Shown here: one piece after another, positions 5,528 through 6,375 of the stretch
Layout of the letters: every line of letters begins with the position of its first letter
How positions within the stretch are numbered: the first letter of the stretch is position 1
DNA from: Chryseobacterium gleum
GTDB lineage: Bacteria > Bacteroidota > Bacteroidia > UBA10329
DNA: 6,375 nucleotides
Reading direction: 5' to 3'
Assembly (NCBI GenBank): GCA_945874195.1
Contig: CAMCFW010000131.1
Location: 1 to 6,375 of the forward strand
Program-made: the position numbers and the translations under genes
The notes under the pieces: model-generated
The model's input: only the letters and a program-made list of their open reading frames with translations
Database searches by the model: none
Told to the model about the DNA's origin: nothing

Positions 5528-6375
5528 TGGGCACAATAACTTTCAACGAAAGCGGGTTGATGGTCACCTCAATGGTTCTTCCTAATGGATAGGGGTCGCC
5601 ATCCAAATGGGCCACATCGTCCCGTTCCTGTTCAATGGTCAAATGTTTGAATTTAAATGTCTTGATGTAGGGGCTTTGGTCCAAAGTTCCTCTGAAAAGA
5701 CGATAAAAAAGCACGAAGAACTGATAGAATGGAAAGTTGTTCACCACCACGGCATCCAACATGCCATCGTCAACCTTGGCCTTAGGTGCCACCAAGGCAT
5801 CGTTACCATATTGAGACGAGTTGGCCAATGCAATGAGGTATGCCTCCCGTTCAAAAGTTCTGCCGTCAGCAACGATCTTGTAGGTCTGAAGTTTGTATTC
5901 GCGCAGGGTTTTAAGGCCTAGTAGGAAATACTTTAACAACCCGCGCAGTCGCTGACTATGAAAAGCATAGGAAACCGCAGCATCGAACCCAACGCCTGAC
6001 ATATTCATGAACGACTGTCCATTGGCAAGTCCGGTATCGATGGTCTTAAGATTGAAATTGTTGATGTTCTGCACCGCCTTTTTTGGATCAAGGGATAGGT
6101 TCAGCGAGCGCGCCAAACCATTTCCTGAACCTGCGGGAATAATACCTAGCGCCACCTGGGTTCCGGCCAAAGCTGCCCCCACTTGGTTGATGGAGCCATC
6201 ACCGCCTGCTATCACTACCGCTTTGCAACCATCGGCAATGGCTTGTTTGGTCAGTTCAATGGCATGTCTGTGGCACTGGGTCTCCACAATTTCGAATTCG
6301 AATTTCTCTTTGTCGAGGTATTCGTTGACCATCCGAATGGCTCTTTTTCTGCGTCCACTACCCGAGATCGGGTTT
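5520..6375 (-). CDS. Diacylglycerol/lipid kinase family protein (YegS/LCB5 type), 5' end cut by window
   Basis: ATP-dependent lipid kinase family protein whose members phosphorylate diacylglycerol, sphingoid bases or related lipids at the membrane. The reading frame is open to the right edge; the visible 284 residues begin NPISGSGRRKRAIRMVNEYL, and NPISGSG is the family's N-terminal nucleotide-binding motif. Only a handful of residues are therefore missing, and the first ATG inside the window (6332) is not the true start. Other motifs, numbered on the visible part, are GGDGSINQV (57-65), PAGSGNGLAR (80-89), GVGFDAAV (127-134), NSSQYGNDALVAPKAKVDDG (185-204) and HLDGDPYPLG (256-265). The family usually has DGE at the last site; here it is DGD, a conservative change. 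The true length is probably near 290-295 residues. It is the first visible gene of the operon with SUI1, truA and the ABC exporter; its promoter lies outside the window. The lipid substrate cannot be told from sequence. Confidence 0.93.
   Translation of the reverse strand, partial: NPISGSGRRKRAIRMVNEYLDKEKFEFEIVETQCHRHAIELTKQAIADGCKAVVIAGGDGSINQVGAALAGTQVALGIIPAGSGNGLARSLNLSLDPKKAVQNINNFNLKTIDTGLANGQSFMNMSGVGFDAAVSYAFHSQRLRGLLKYFLLGLKTLREYKLQTYKIVADGRTFEREAYLIALANSSQYGNDALVAPKAKVDDGMLDAVVVNNFPFYQFFVLFYRLFRGTLDQSPYIKTFKFKHLTIEQERDDVAHLDGDPYPLGRTIEVTINPLSLKVIVPNE

Noticed and set aside
6361..6372. Inverted repeat CCCGAGATCGGG
   Set aside because: It falls in codons for the conserved NPISGSG motif of the lipid kinase, has only a 2-base centre and no T-tract, so it is not a terminator and need not be an operator.

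Overview
The window looks like ordinary chromosome from a member of the Bacteroidota, most likely a Flavobacteriales-like lineage. The reasons are a DUF4293 membrane protein (a family essentially confined to this phylum), a Rho factor with a long low-complexity insertion after its N-terminal domain, no convincing Shine-Dalgarno sequences, and mid-40s GC by eye. I found no mobile element, CRISPR array, tRNA or rRNA. The species cannot be fixed from the sequence.

Layout, left to right. At 1-183 (minus) is the 5' end of a polytopic membrane protein of unknown function that runs off the left edge. A strong intrinsic terminator (211-246) separates it from rho (264-1961, minus). A 229-bp gap (1962-2190) divides rho from the divergent DUF4293 gene (2191-2661, plus). 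That gene meets an ABC exporter gene (2658-4403, minus) head-on, and the two stop codons share one CTAG. Upstream of the exporter lie truA (4400-5158), a SUI1/YciH-type gene (5159-5527) and a diacylglycerol/lipid kinase-family gene (5520-6375, missing only its first few codons at the right edge).

The four right-hand minus-strand genes form a very tightly packed operon, transcribed lipid kinase, SUI1, truA, ABC exporter. The kinase and SUI1 overlap by 8 bp. The SUI1 TAA stop is followed directly and in frame by the GTG start of truA. The truA TGA overlaps the GTG start of the exporter as GTGA. Translational coupling along the transcript is likely. The operon mixes two RNA/translation proteins (TruA and a SUI1 homologue) with two membrane/lipid proteins (a lipid kinase and an MsbA/MdlB-type exporter), and no shared pathway is obvious.

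I did not find a clearly new biological system. The points most worth a second look are the roughly 150-residue disordered, charge-segregated insertion in Rho, the single stop codon separating SUI1 from TruA in one frame, the shared-CTAG convergent stops with no room for an intergenic terminator, and the possible long rho leader.
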